Positions 1 to 12,125 are shown, numbered from the stretch's first letter. The stretch: 64,000 bases of DNA from Ziziphus jujuba (GCF_031755915.1 NC_083379.1:22382001-22446000), one strand, 5' to 3'. Notes: generated by a model not told the origin, from the letters alone. Numbers and translations are program-made.

Positions 1-672
1 GGCTGTAGTTTTTATAATTTAAGTCTGTCTCAAATCTTTTAACCAATTTTAATCCAAACAATTTTAGTACTCAAAATTCAATTATCCAGCAATCAAATAC
101 TGAATAAATAATCAGCAACTCTACAATTACAATTGTGTTTCCTGAAAAACAACAATCCTCAATAACAATCTACCAAAACTGGCCTTTGTGCATAATTTTT
201 TTTTTTTTATCTTCAACTTTTCTTTATTTTTTTTCCTTTTTGTTTTTATAATCACTCATTGAATATAAACAAAAACTCCAGTAGCAAGAAACAACACCCA
301 AATTGCAATTCCAATGCCAAAATATTACCAAACTCGATTCACACTTTCAAACAAAAATAATTGCACAAATTTAAGGGTTTTATGCAAAATTCCCTCTTCT
401 TTTTTTTTTTTAAATATATGAATGCAACTAATTAAGATTAAAATAGAAAAGAAAAATCAACAATAAACCAAATTACTAAAAACTAATATGCAAAACAACC
501 AACAAACTAGGAAGCAAAAATTCCGTTAAAACAAAGAAACTTTTGTGTTTTTTTTTTTTTTAATATGCAGAGCGTGGATGAATAGGAAACAACCTTAACC
601 TAATGTTAAAATTTTAGAATAACACAAAGCAAAATAAACAAAATAAGATACATCAATCCTGAACAAAATTCA
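1..672 (-). mobile_element. 5' leader of a CRM-like Ty3/gypsy element running off the left edge
   Basis: Read on the minus strand, this is the untranslated leader between the primer-binding site and gag. It is T/A-rich with long homopolymer runs, and it aligns by eye with the leaders at 8705-9840 and 12752-13606. Shared stretches include the part around the GATTAAAATTGGTTAA-type motif near the window edge. No gag codons are reached inside the window. The element therefore continues to the left and only its 5' end is visible here. Confidence 0.75.
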
Positions 673-684
673 GCTCTGATACCA
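673..684 (-). other. Primer-binding site (initiator tRNA-Met) of the left CRM-like element
   Basis: The minus strand reads TGGTATCAGAGC, the classical plant retrotransposon sequence complementary to the 3' end of initiator tRNA-Met. It sits two bases beyond the LTR end, the usual spacing. This match fixes the LTR boundary at 687 and the orientation of the element. Confidence 0.9.
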
Positions 685-686
685 AA

Positions 687-1739
687 TGATACGAACCTAG
701 GTCGACTTGCTACTAAACCTGTATTATACTAGCCTGAATCGAAATTAAGTTGAGATTCTAATGGTCACTTTGACTCCTAATCAACTTGTGATTAGAAACC
801 TTGATATATGATGAAGATGAAACAATAGCTGATAGATGTTTTATTGATAAGTCAAACTAAAACACTCGATCTCTATTCGATGTTTTAGGTGTTCAAAGAG
901 AGCAAACAGAATTTTTTCTCACAATAATTTTTGAACAATAATATAAGCTCCTTCTCATTGAAAAATAAGCCTTTAAATAGACCAAAGTTACAAAACAAAA
1001 AAACCCAAATCAACTAAAGTAAATTTGGCCAACATGGATTAGGAAACAAAGGTGTGGTCGAATTTCCTAACCTATCCTAAACTAATTTGGATTAATTAAT
1101 TCCTTTACAATCAAAATAATGAAATCTCAACTTCCCTAAATTAATTTTTCCAGCAAATAAATAAATAAAAATCAAAATAAAAGACTATTTCCTAAAACAA
1201 AAGTCAAAGTTTCAAAATAAGAAAATAGTTGACTAGTTTTACAACTAAACTATTTTTGTCCAATCACCAGCTAGTTTAGGCTCCAAATCAGCTCTGATAT
1301 GCCATGTAGGATGTAAAATAGGAAGAATATTAGTTCCCATGCATTTACCTTGATTGGAATAAGAAAAACTTGCATGACTAATAAGAAAGACCAAAGTCAA
1401 CGCCAAAATAGAGATTTTTAGCAAAAATGAAAGCTTGTGTGCAAATGAGATTAATGCCCAGCCTTGCTTCTGCCTTGGCATGATTTCATGGCCTTTTGGA
1501 GTGCTCAATCATGTTCATAAGTCAACAAATTCATTCTTGGCTGCCCAGAGTCCAAAGAAGCACCAAACTAGCTTGTCGGGTCCTTTTCTGCGTTCATAAC
1601 TTGGATGCATAAGACGGGCTTTGGATATTTGGGTATTGTCATGCTCTCCTGGGATTTGATAACACCTTGAATGAAGTTAACCAAGCTGTCCCTAAATCTT
1701 TTAGCTTGTGCCCTTGTGATTGACCCCGTCTTCTCATCA
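687..1739 (-). mobile_element. 5' LTR of a CRM-like Ty3/gypsy element
   Basis: On the minus strand the LTR begins TGATGAGAAG near 1739 and ends CGTATCA at 687, giving TG...CA termini. It is followed directly by the primer-binding site. It is about 1.05 kb long and homologous to the LTRs at 7556-8690, 10816-11930 and 56282-57353. Near its 5' end it carries a degenerate version of the GPITRAQAKRFKE coding tail found in the other copies. A short deletion close to the start is evident compared with the other LTRs. It was inserted into the older gypsy pol remnant to its right. Confidence 0.85.
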
Positions 1740-3720
1740 TCCTCTCTGATTATCCACCTATTTATGGGTAAAAAGTAGTGACAAAATGTAGCTTAGTACC
1801 CAAAGCTACATGCAGACTCCCTCAAAATGTGAATTGTAAGTCATGGGAGATAATAGACATGGGATCTCAATGCAAACTTACAATCTCTTACATATAAAGC
1901 TTGGTGAGCATACTTCATGACCATCATGGCCTAACTAAGTATAAGAAGCTTGAATAAGAAGTCCATGGTGATATGCTACCAGATAAATACTGGAAGATGC
2001 AATGGTTACACAAATCTTGAAGGTTTTTACCTATCTGCCTTCACCTTCTGACATATAAAGTGTGTATAGCATATAAAGTGTTATAGATTTTGGTGTTATC
2101 AGGATGTATAGTATATACAGAGCTATGAGCCTCATCAAGAATCTCCCTCTTAAGTCCTTTATCCTTGGGACTGCAAAGTCTAGTACCCATAACCAAAGCG
2201 CCATCATCTCTTACTTTGAAAGCTGTAGTCAAACCCTCAACAACTATGCCTTCCAACTTCATTAAAAAGGAATCATGAGGTTGAGCATCATGAATGTGAT
2301 TAGTAAGTATAAGCTGAACATGAAAACTAGCTAAAAGAGCTCTCTATGGGTCCATCATCAATGTAACTTTTAACTTCTATAACTTAACCATTAAAGGAAG
2401 TTGCACTGTCACATATGCTAAAGAACTTGCAGCCTTTTTACTTAATTCATTGGACATTTTCTTATTAGGATGAATCAATGGTACAATCATAATCCTTATG
2501 TAGCTCATTCTATTTCCTTGTCTTAGGTTCTACTCCTTCTCTATAAACGGATACTTATAGCTCTTATAGTCAGTGTAAACCTGACACATAGCTCCAGACA
2601 AGTAATGTCTCTAATTCATTAGCAGGATAGTTTAACTCAGGCTTCTTTAATTGCATAGAAGCATAAGACATTACCCTTTTATGTAGCATCAATACACATC
2701 CTAAGCCCTGGTGAAAAGTATCGCTATAAACCTTAAACCCTTTATTGGCTTCTAGTAAAGTCAAAACAGGTGTTGAAGTCAATTTGTTCTTCAAGTCTTA
2801 GAAACACTTCTCACATCTGGTCAAATAGTGAAGTGGTCGTATTACGTTAAAGAACCCCTCAATGAATTTGCAGTAATACCTCACTAAACTTAGGAGACTC
2901 CACACCTCGGTCACTGTTGTAGGTTGCTTCCAATTCAACACCATTTCTATCATCTGAGGATTCAAAAAAATGCCATCAGTAGAAACAACCTCAAAGTCTG
3001 CAACACTAACCTCATTTGCGCTGCATGCTCCTCCTTACTTTAAGAATACACCAAGATGTGGTGAATAAAAGCTATGATGAATCAATCCAAGAATGGATGA
3101 AAAACCCTGTTCATAGGATCCATGAAGGTTGCTGGAGTATTGATTAAACCAAAAGACACCATTAAAACTCATGGTGCCCATATCGAGTCTTGAAAGCGGT
3201 CTTAGAAATATCATATTCCTTAATCCTCAACTAGTGATATCCAGACCCAAAGTCAATCTTGAAAAATACCTTGGTGCCTTGTAGCCAATTAAATAAATCA
3301 TCAATATGTGGTAAGGGATATCGATTCTGCACGGTAATCTTATTTAGCTATTTATAATCAATACACAACCGTATAGTGCCATCCTTATTTTTCATAAACA
3401 GAACTAGTGCACCCTAACGAGGCACACTTAGTCTCACAAACCTCTTATCCACTGACTACTGCAACTAAGTCTTCAACTCATTCAACTCCAGTAGGGCAAT
3501 CTGGTATGGTGGTAGTGAGATAGGATAAGCATTACGAATAAGATCAATAGCAAAGTCTATCTCTCTCTCCAAAGGCACAAATGAGAAGTCCCACACTACT
3601 TGAATATCCTCAAGCCTCATCTCATTGGCTCAAGTATCAATGATGTGTGCCTAAAATCTTTTACACCCTTTTCAAAGTATGAGGTGCATCGCCCACAGCC
3701 TCCGCTTGAAAAAATGGTGA
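1740..3720 (-). pseudogene. Degenerate Ty3/gypsy (Tekay/Del-like) pol: RT, RNase H, integrase start
   Basis: The minus strand encodes a broken polyprotein read from high to low coordinates. The RT part (about 3640-2800) shows recognisable GALVLFMKNKDGTIRLCID and SKTAFKTRYGHHEF-like stretches. The RNase H part (2794-2570) contains LTSTPVLTLLEANKGFKVYS and MSYASMQLKKPELNYP. The integrase zinc-binding part (2262-2041) has LCSPKDKGLKREILDEAHSS. A decayed ITMDF integrase core start follows towards 1900. Many stops and frameshifts break it up, so it cannot encode an active enzyme. The motifs resemble chromoviruses of the Tekay/Del type rather than the CRM-like copies in this window. It is cut at 1740 by the younger CRM-like LTR. 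Confidence 0.8.
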
Positions 3721-4969
3721 GGTGGCTGGTCTTAAGGTGGGTTTTCAGGTGGGATGGGTAGTGAGGAAAGATCATAATGGGCTGGGGGTCAATTTGGCTA
3801 GGATTGAGAGACAGGGAGAGAGAAATATTGTTTAAGTCAAAACTAATCTTGTTACTATACTTTGGACAATAACATTGACTTGTAATTGTTAATAATAAGT
3901 TATGTCAAAATATATTGAGTTACCAAATTTTGTTTTGATAAAGTGTAAATATATTTACTTAACTAGACATTTTGGATATTTTCTTCCAAAAAAAAAACTT
4001 GTTATTTTGAATTAAATATATAATGTTTTAGTGTGTACAAATTTCTTTTATACTTTCTAGCAAATCAACTCCTCTAGTACAAACAAGATAAATCAACAGA
4101 CGACCTTGAAATGGTCAAACCTTATTCCAACTTGGATCGGGTATAATGCTAACCAGATAAAGCCAAAAAAAAAAAAAAAATAGCGCATCTGAAAAAAATT
4201 ATGAGCATCTAGGTATTCATTATCAAAAGCGTACGTACGTTGAAAAAAATATATACTGTATGGGAAAACTGTTGATCCAAGTTTTCAATTTCAAATGAAT
4301 TAGCTAATTAATCAATTGGTCACGATTAATAATATATATTCCATTTGGAAGAAGGTGATTGAACTAGAAAGCTTTTTGATCGAGTACGACTTAAAGTAAT
4401 TAATCATATATGAACTAATGAACATGATCATGACCTAAAGGGTTTAAAAATGTCGACACCACGTACACAAACTCCTTTTATGTAAATCTTTTCTCCTGAA
4501 GATACATCACACACGACCTTTTATCCGCATAAATTCACCAAGGTCGACCAAGATCAATGAATGAAGAAATATTGCATCTACACGTTTTGATTTTATCAAT
4601 CCAACATCTATCTAGATTGGGGATTTTTTTTTTTTTTCCTAAGCACCTAGATTTAGGTTCAAAAATATTAATTTCTTAGTATTGGTCTTTGATGTGTTTT
4701 ATTTTATTTTTTGGTAACCCCCTATCCTATCTTTTTCTACATGCTTTAAGTTGTAATTTTGCCTATTTTCGTGAATTAAATTTTTACTTGGTTCAATAAA
4801 ACCATTGCCTCCACAAGAAAACTTTAATTGGGCCATAAACACCCTAATTTTTCTTCTCTACCTCACTTTTTTTCCTTGTCTCTCAAGCCTACAATGGCTG
4901 ACAATAACATTGCTACAAGTATACAGCATGGCATGTAAAGGGGTCTTCATTATTGATTGGTTACAATCT
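3721..4969. other. AT-rich stretch without recognisable gene
   Basis: I see no convincing coding region here. The stretch contains short homopolymers, a run of A near 4164 and a run of T near 4628. The last part, with short open frames near 4805-4987, probably belongs to the damaged 5' portion of the copia remnant that follows. Confidence 0.5.
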
Positions 4970-6570
4970 TATGGGATATGTCATTAGCACCACCGCTTGT
5001 CCATTTAAGGATCAAGGTCGCGTTTTTTGGACATGGCAACATCACCTCCTCCTAAGTACCATCATTGGTTCTTTTTCTCCTACCTTGGTTAAAGCCTCTA
5101 CTAAGTCCTTATGAGAAATATGGACAGAATTAGAAACCATGTATGCTAAACCCTCTTGAGACTGTATCATGGGCATTCATGAAACCTTGAGTAAACTCTC
5201 TAAGGACACCAAATATGTATCCGAATACATGTAGACATTTCTAAGACTTGCAGACTCTCTCATGCTTGCTAGCGAACCTCTTGATAAAAATGAATTTACA
5301 TTCCATTTTTATAGTCTAGGTTCAGAATTTAACGTAATATCGGCTATCATAGTGCTCGGAACACCTCAATCGCCTTCTTGGAACTTCATGACAAGCTAGC
5401 CGATTATGAGGCCCTTTTAAAGCATGGTCATTCTTCCACCAATTCCTCCTTTCTAGTTACTACAAATTATGCAGTCAAGGGGGCAAATACTAGTGACAAG
5501 GTCTCATGCCATAAATGGTATAATCATCTTAGTCATCCTTCACTTAAAGTTTTAATCATGTTTGTAGTCATTTTAGTTCACTGAATTCATCTAAAGGCTT
5601 TATTTCTTGTAATTCATATCAATCTAATAAAATACAAGCTGCCTTTTTCTGTTTCCTCCTTTCTAAGCAATTCCCCTCTTGAACTAAGTTGCTCATGTGT
5701 AAAAGATTAATCGCTAATTTCTTTTGCTGATAATTTTAGATATGATGCAATTTTATTGACCACTTTTACCAAATATATCTAGTTTTACCCATTAAAGAAA
5801 AATATTGGCCGTTGCTATCATAGTTCTAAAATTTATGACCATTGTAGATAATATTTTCGATAATTTATAAAATCTCTCTATTTTGATAATGATGGAGAGT
5901 CTCTTAATTTAAAAGATTTTCTTTCTCAACATGGTACTTCTCATTTTCATATGCCTCCCCACTCACCTCAACATAATGGTACCTTAGAGCATATAAGCCT
6001 TCATATTGTCCAAATGAGCCTTACGTTACTGAGTCAAGCTAAACTGTCATTACATTTTGGACCTATGCTTTTGCAACTACCATGTATCTTATAAATAGAC
6101 TATGCATACTGATACTTAAATTAAAATCCCCTTTTCATGTGTTATTTGGATCTTTCCTAATTATAAAAAATGAAGGGAATTTCTCATCTACACCCCCTGA
6201 GGTTTCTACTAATTTCAATTTAATCCTTCAAATTTTGAAAATTATAATTAGATTATTTTTAGGGGTTTGAATGAAATAATAGGGGAGGAAAATAATAACT
6301 ATTTGAAACCTATGAGAGGTTAATGATATTTTTAAGCCAGAATGATCAAATTATATTAAGTCAAACCTTAGAGGAGATGGATGAAATTAATCCACAAATT
6401 AAAAGCACTTGGGTGTTTGTGTTACTCATGGCTTAAGCCATATGTCCAAACTTAATTAGAACCATGGTCTGTCCCTTATGTTTTCTTAGGATATTCAACC
6501 TCACAAAGTTTATGATCCATCACAAGTAGATATAGAGAATCTAAGGTTTTAAATGATTTGACAGAGTAAG
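4970..6570 (+). pseudogene. Degenerate Ty1/copia gag and integrase remnant
   Basis: Plus-strand frames show a copia UBN2-type gag (about 5020-5400) with FWTWQHHLLLSTIIGSFSP and the ELHDKLADYEALLKHG segment. A GAG-pre-integrase segment follows (CHKWYNHLSHPSLKVL, about 5505-5560). The integrase core around 5880-6130 has FDNDGESLNLKDFLSQHGTS, PPHSPQHNG and FATTMYLINRLC. The end (6395-6530) reads LKALGCLCYSWLKPY and VPYVFLGYS. Several frameshifts and stops are present and the protease and RT are missing. A small MITE-like insertion splits the integrase at about 6175-6392. LTRs were not identified. Confidence 0.75.
6175..6392. mobile_element. MITE-like insertion in the copia remnant
   Basis: About 215 bp interrupts the copia integrase between the FPNYKK and LKALGCLCY codons. 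The ends form an imperfect inverted repeat of about 27 bp: the left end reads AATTTCTCATCTACACCCCC then TGAGGTTT, and the right end is its approximate reverse complement. There is no coding potential beyond short frames. A target duplication could not be fixed, so the family is left open. Confidence 0.5.
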
Positions 6571-7555
6571 ACTTTTAAGAAGGTTAAAAAGTTGACTTTT
6601 TGTTAGATTTTAAATTTAATTTTGACTTTAGTGTCATCACATAAAGTGCAATGATACGAGATCAAAGATGTGTAGAATGCTGAAAGTGGAGCTATGGTTT
6701 AAGAATTATGGCTAAAATAGTGTAGTGGCATTTTCATAAATATGAAAACTTGAGACTTCTCTTAGAATTTCAACACAACTTAACAATTTTTGTATTTTTT
6801 GAAAAATTTCAAAATTCCTACTGGAACCTTTGAATTTAAGAGAAATTAACTCGAAAATTAGCCACTTTTCATACTTTCTCTACCTTCTTTTTCTCTCACA
6901 ACCTCACACTTTCTCTTTCTAAGTTATTAATTTCAAACCTTTATAATTTGAGCTATAGACCTCTGCTTGCCTCATCATCGGTATCGTTCAAAGTTTGTGA
7001 AGCAAGGAACAAATTGATACCAAGATCTCGATAGTAGCCGAAGTTGGTCAAGATTTGGTCAAAAAGTTACAGTAGGATCCATTTTTCAATTACCAGAATC
7101 TGGTAAGTTTTGATGATGAAGGAGAATCCTTTTTACTAGTTTTTGATGTTATTTAAGCCTAAAAACCTCTTTATATTACCAGATGTTAAAATTTAGTTTT
7201 GAGGTCAAACTTTCCTTGATTTTACCGGTAACCCATTGATATTTTCGGCACCAGTAGAAGGTATATTTATGTCCTACATCTCTTGAGCTTTAAGGTATCT
7301 TTGTTTTGAAGCAATTAATTTGTTGTGGGATATTTTTAATAGCAATTATTGGTCAATATAAACTTCTAATGATGTATGGAAGAAAAATGCTTAAACTACT
7401 CCAAATGTGGTTATAGGCATGGTACCTATTCTTAGTGTTGATGCATATGCTCTTATTCATTGTGCTCTTATTAATGCATAATTAGGTCAAGATCCTATGC
7501 TTTAAGGGGATAGTTAGAAGTTTTAGCGCCCACACATGATTTTTTAAGGCCAACA
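6571..7555. other. Non-coding, probably LTR-derived, stretch
   Basis: No supported gene lies here. A CT-rich stretch near 6880-6940 followed by a leader-like region (6960-7260) looks like the transcribed part of a decayed LTR, but I could not define its ends or family. The bases just before 7556 (CAACA) are the left flank of the CRM-like LTR. Confidence 0.35.
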
Positions 7556-8690
7556 TGATGAGAATCCACCGGAACCCCGTACAACCGACTACCCGCTGAG
7601 GTGCGAATCCAATACATATGAAGACTGGGCCAATCACTAGAGCACAAGCCAAAAGATTTAAAGAAAGCCTAGCTGGATTCATACAGGGATTTATCAATTC
7701 TCAAAAGGGTTTATCCATATCCGAAGATACAAGACCCATTTTATGCATCCAAATGGTGGAGGCTGATACGGATCCGGATAGCCGTTTTAATACAATTATG
7801 GATGCTGGACAGCACAAAATCGTTTCAATACTTCTTGAATTCAATTGATATTATTAAAAGGTTATGGATCCAAGACAAGGCAAAATCAAAAGCATCCAAA
7901 ATGGTGATTTGCACATGGCAGGACTTTTGGGCCAAAAATGTTGTATTTGCCGCTAACTTTACTATATTTTATTGATTTGGCATTTTCTCTTTGTTCCAAT
8001 CAAGGGAAATGTATAGGAATCATAATTAATCTTATATGGTATCATACATGGCATATGGGAGCTGATTTGGAGCCTTTACAAGTTGAAAATTGGTAAAAGA
8101 TAGCTTAGTGGTCAAACTAGTCAACTAGTTTCCTAATTTGAATTTGACTTTTTGTTTTAGAACATTAGTCTTTTATTTGGTTTTTATTTATTTATTTGCT
8201 GGAAAAATTAACTTAGGAAACTTATTATTTTGTTATTTCAGTTGTAAATTAATTAATTTCTAATTCAAAATAAAGGAATTAATTAATCCAAATTAGTTTA
8301 GGAAAGCATAAAAAATTAGGCCAAGCTTGTTTCCATACTCCTTTGGGTCGAATTTTACCTAGTTGTTTAGGGTTTATTGTTTTGTGACTTTAACCTATTT
8401 AAGAGCTTATTTTTCAATGAGAATACATCTTTAATATTATTCAGAAAATTATTTGTAAGAAAAGAATACTCTTTGTTCTATTTGACACCTAAAACACTAT
8501 TAGAGAGTGAGTATTTTAGTTTGACTTATCAATAGGATTTCCATCACCTATTGCGGTGTCTTTAATATACCAAGATTTCTAGTCACAGGTTGATTAAAGG
8601 TTGAGGTGATCATAACAACTTGAACTTAAGTTTTTGATTCTGGGCTAATATAATATGGGTTTAGGTGCGACTCAACCTAGGTTCGTCTCG
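7556..8690 (+). mobile_element. LTR of CRM-like Ty3/gypsy copy B
   Basis: This plus-strand LTR of about 1.1 kb begins TGATGAGAATCC, and the primer-binding site follows after two bases. Its last base has decayed (CGTCTCG where sister copies have CGTATCA). The first 300 bp carry the pol C-terminal tail starting MKTGPITRAQAKRFKESLAG at 7618. The later part holds the promoter/R region with a Phe-Asn-rich AT tract and the segment that repeats the end of the LTR at 687. The same segments recur in the three sister LTRs. Confidence 0.85.
7618..7848 (+). pseudogene. Polyprotein C-terminal tail encoded inside the LTR
   Basis: The frame of 76 codons contains GPITRAQAKRFKESLAGFI, the conserved C-terminal tail of many plant gypsy polyproteins, followed by an acidic end. 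It lies inside the LTR rather than before it, because sister LTRs with the same start are bounded by target duplications. It is not an independent gene: its natural upstream part would be the integrase of an element whose 3' LTR this resembles. An in-frame TGA lies just upstream (7597-7599). Confidence 0.7.
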
Positions 8691-8692
8691 TT

Positions 8693-8704
8693 TGGTATCA
8701 AAGC
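8693..8704 (+). other. Primer-binding site of copy B
   Basis: TGGTATCAAAGC differs by one base from the initiator tRNA-Met primer-binding consensus TGGTATCAGAGC. It is two bases after the LTR end. It marks copy B as plus-strand. Confidence 0.85.
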
Positions 8705-9840
8705 CGAATTTTGTTCAGGTTTGATCCATCTTATTTGCTTTATTTTGTTTTGTGTTAATTTATAATTTTATCGTTAGGTTAAGATTGCATCTATTCTACA
8801 CATTTAGCATATATGAAAAAAAAAAATCTCATTCTTAGTCAACTTAAGTTTTCCTTGTTTTACCGTATTTTTGTTTCCTAGTTTGTTGGTTGTTTTTCAT
8901 TATAGTTCTTGTTAATTTGGTTTATTGTTGATTTTTCTTTACTGTTTTAATATTAATTAGTTGCATTCATATATTCAAAAAAAAAAAGGAAAAGAGGATT
9001 TGTGGCAACAAATTACAAATTCACAAAAAAAAAAAAAAAATCAAATTTGTATTTTGTGGTCTCGGGTTTGGGTTTTTGTTGTCATTGAAGTTGTGGGTTT
9101 TGTTTAGTTTGGTACTGCTGGAATTTTTTTTGGTATTATTCTATTTGTAATTAAAAAAAAAAAAAAAAGAGGCCGAGTTAAAAAATAAAAAAAAAAAAAA
9201 CTACATAAAAGGCTGGTTTGTTGAATTTAGAGTTTGAAATTTGTTTGAGTTGGAAGATTTGAAATTGTGAAACCTGGAGTATCTGAAATTATCTATTGTT
9301 GCTAGTTATTTGAAATTTGAGTGCTAAATTTAATTGGATTAAAATTAGTTAAGGAACCGAGACAAAACTTAAATTACAAGAACAACAATCAACAACTATT
9401 CCCTATTTTGTTTGAATTGGTTCTTGCTCATTGTTTGAATCTCTTTTCTATATTTTTTTTCCTTGAATTATTGGTTTATTAATATTTTGGTCAACTTTTT
9501 ATTCATTCCAAAAATTTGCTTGTGATTTACATTGTTTTTGCTAGAAAAAGCCAAAAAACTAGGTTTTATTAATTCACTCAGTATTGCTTGCTTTTTGCTA
9601 ATGTTATGTTAATAAGTTTAAATTAAGGTACACTTGTGATCTAGTTGATGTTTAAGTGTGTTTTAATTAGAACTTTGAGATGATTCTTTGAGTGAAAAAA
9701 GGCAAGAGAATGTCAACTTAAAAGAGAGTAAAAGCCGAAACTAGTGTGCAAACATGAGTGTCGAGGCTTTGTTTGAGTGAAACACATGAGGGAGTGAATT
9801 TGGCAAGGACTTAATTTATTTTTGCAATATTTTTACTAAC
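8705..9840 (+). mobile_element. 5' leader of copy B
   Basis: This is a non-coding leader of about 1.1 kb between the primer-binding site and gag, with several A runs (near 8817, 8978, 9027, 9153, 9190). It is collinear with the minus-strand leader at 1-672 and with the leader of copy C at 12752-13606. No gene is expected here. Confidence 0.75.
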
Positions 9841-12125
9841 ATGGCAGATTCAAGGATGAGGAGAGAAGATGGATCACTAAGGAATAACAAAGAAGAATTT
9901 GTGGGGTTCAAAAATGATTCAAGAGCAACGGGAATTGGAGGCAAACATATGGACATGATGGCGATCTTTGAACAACTCCAACGGATGAATGCTCATTTAG
10001 ATCATCTAGATCAAAGATTGGACAAAGTAGAAAATTTTCAAGGTGGGCCGAATACAAGGTTTGATGCACATAATAGCCAGGGTCGAGGTCGAGGAGGCCG
10101 AGGGCGATGTAGAGAGGAAATCGGGGAAGTTAATTTTAGAGATAATCTTGAAGAAGAAATTGATGATATTTTTTTCACTCCAAGGAAGACCAACTCGTGG
10201 GAGACCACCAATGGAAGAGGATGATGATTTTGGAAATATTAAGGTTAACATACCACCTTTTATGGGAAAAAGTGATCCGGAGGCTTACCTAGAGTGGGAG
10301 GAGCGAATGGATATGATATTCGATTGTCATAACTATTCAGAAGCTTAGAAGGTAAAATTGGCAGCTTTGAAATTTGGTCATTATGCACTCCAATAGTGGA
10401 CAAATTAGCAAAGTGCTCAAAGAAGAGTTGGAGATGAACCTATTACCACTTGGCGAAAAATGAAACGAGCCATGAGAAAGAGGTTTCTACCAAGTCATTA
10501 CCATAGGTTGCTACATCAAAGACTCCAATCATTATCACATGGTAGTAGGACCGTGGAGGATTACTACAAGGAGATGGAGATGTTCATGATGAGATTGAGC
10601 ATGAATGAAGATAGAGAAGCAACCATGGCACGGTTTCTAGGTGGGTTGAATCGAGAGGTAGCCAACAATTGGAATTACAACAATATATGGAATTGGAAAA
10701 GATGTTGCATGTGGCTATGAAACTTGAGAATCAATTCAAGAGGAGGGGTACAAGCTCATGGTTTGGAGTTGATTCAAGCAGCGAGAGGACAAATCCAAGT
10801 GCTTAGAAAAGCAACTGATACGAACGTAGGACAACCTGCTCCTAAACCCCGTATTATATTAGCCCGGATCTAATTATGTTCAAGTTCTAATGGTCTCCTT
10901 GACCCCTAACCAACCTGTGATTAGAAATCTTGATATATAATGAAGATGCCACAATAAGTGATGGAAGGCCTATTGATAAGTCAAATTAAAACACTCATCC
11001 ACTAATGGTGGTTTAGGTGTTCAAAAGAACAAAGAGAATTCAATCTCACAAATAATTTTCTGTATAAATAATGTACTGATTATTATTGATAAAACAAGCC
11101 TTTTAATAGGCTGGAAAAGTCACACAATAAACCCTAGAAGACATAAGGAAAACCAGCCATACAATAATCTTTCCTAAAGTGGCCAAATTTTCTACTTTCC
11201 TAAATCTAAATTCTAATTAATTAATTCCTTTATTTTGGATTAGAAAATAATTCATTTACAATGAAAATAATAAAATAATAACTTTCCTAAACTTATTTTT
11301 CCAGCAAATAAATAAATAAAAACCAAAACGTAATGGTAATTTCCTAAAACAAAAAGTAGAATCAAATTAGGAAACTAAAATACTAACTTTTTGACTAAGT
11401 TGACTTTGACCATTCTTTGACCAATTTGAGCTCCAAATGAACTTCAATATGTTTTGTAGGATGCCAAATAGGCTTACCATGAAGTTCCACATGTTGCCCA
11501 TGCTTGGAAGAGAAAGAAAAAGCCAACCAGCAAAATACAGTAAAGCCAGCACAAAATACATTAAAAAACAAGCCAAATTTGAAGCTGTCTGTACAACCCC
11601 TTTTTAAATTCCTTTGAAGCTGCCTTGACTTGATTCCATATCCTCTTAGACATATGTATTGAATCCATTAAGAGTTGGAACCATTTCATGCTGCCCGTTG
11701 TCCATATTTGCACAAAAACTGCTACCCGGGTCCGTATCGGCTTCCACCACTTGGATGCTTAGAATAGGCTTTGTATCTTCTAGTATGGACAAGCTCTGTT
11801 GAGAATTAATTACCCCCTATATAAATGCACCCAGGTTGTCCTTAAATCTCTTAATTTTAGCTCTTGTGATTGGCCTAGTCTTCATCCGTGTCGGGTCATC
11901 GATTGAGCGGGCTCGGGCGGAATCACATCAGCAACCCTACATATGACATCAAGCCAAAACTGAAATATGGTGATGAGAGCACTAATCAGTCAAAAAGAGA
12001 AGCAAAAGCCAAATCTGTCCAAGCCCTAAAGATTGAAGGTAAAACTGATCCTAAATCTTCTAGAACTCATGACATTGTGTGTTTTAAATGCCAGGGATGA
12101 GGACACATTGCTAGTTAATGTTTGA
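9841..12125 (+). pseudogene. gag of copy B, frameshifted and split by a solo LTR
   Basis: The structural capsid polyprotein starts at the ATG at 9841 (MADSRMRREDGSLR). A coiled, charged N-terminal part contains MMAIFEQLQRMNAHLDHLDQ. A glycine/arginine stretch follows, and then the retrotransposon gag domain: YLEWEERMDMIF near 10290, WRKMKRAMRKRFLP near 10455, YYKEMEMFMMRLSMNEDREA near 10560. Frameshifts occur around 10130-10210 and 10350. At 10816 the frame is interrupted by a 1.1-kb solo LTR in the opposite orientation, and gag resumes at 11936. It ends in the zinc knuckle CFKCQG-x-GHIAS (12079-12120), which contains stop codons. Non-functional. Confidence 0.8.
10816..11930 (-). mobile_element. 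Solo LTR of the same CRM-like family, inserted in gag
   Basis: The element is 1,115 bp with TG...CA ends (minus strand TGATGTGATTCC...CGTATCA), flanked by a perfect 5-bp direct repeat GCAAC at 10811-10815 and 11931-11935. The interior aligns with the other CRM-like LTRs, including the coding tail (minus strand, ATGAAGACTAGGCCAATCAC near 11885). No primer-binding site or internal region follows either end, as expected for a solo LTR left by LTR-LTR recombination. Because its borders are set by the target duplication, it shows that the coding tail is part of the LTR. Confidence 0.92.

Noticed and set aside
673..684. tRNA-Met-like sequence as a tRNA gene
   Set aside because: It is only the 12-base primer-binding site next to an LTR; no tRNA body follows. 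No tRNA or rRNA gene was recognised in the window.
7618..7848. 76-codon open frame as an independent gene
   Set aside because: It is the LTR-encoded tail of a gypsy polyprotein, repeated in three other LTRs.
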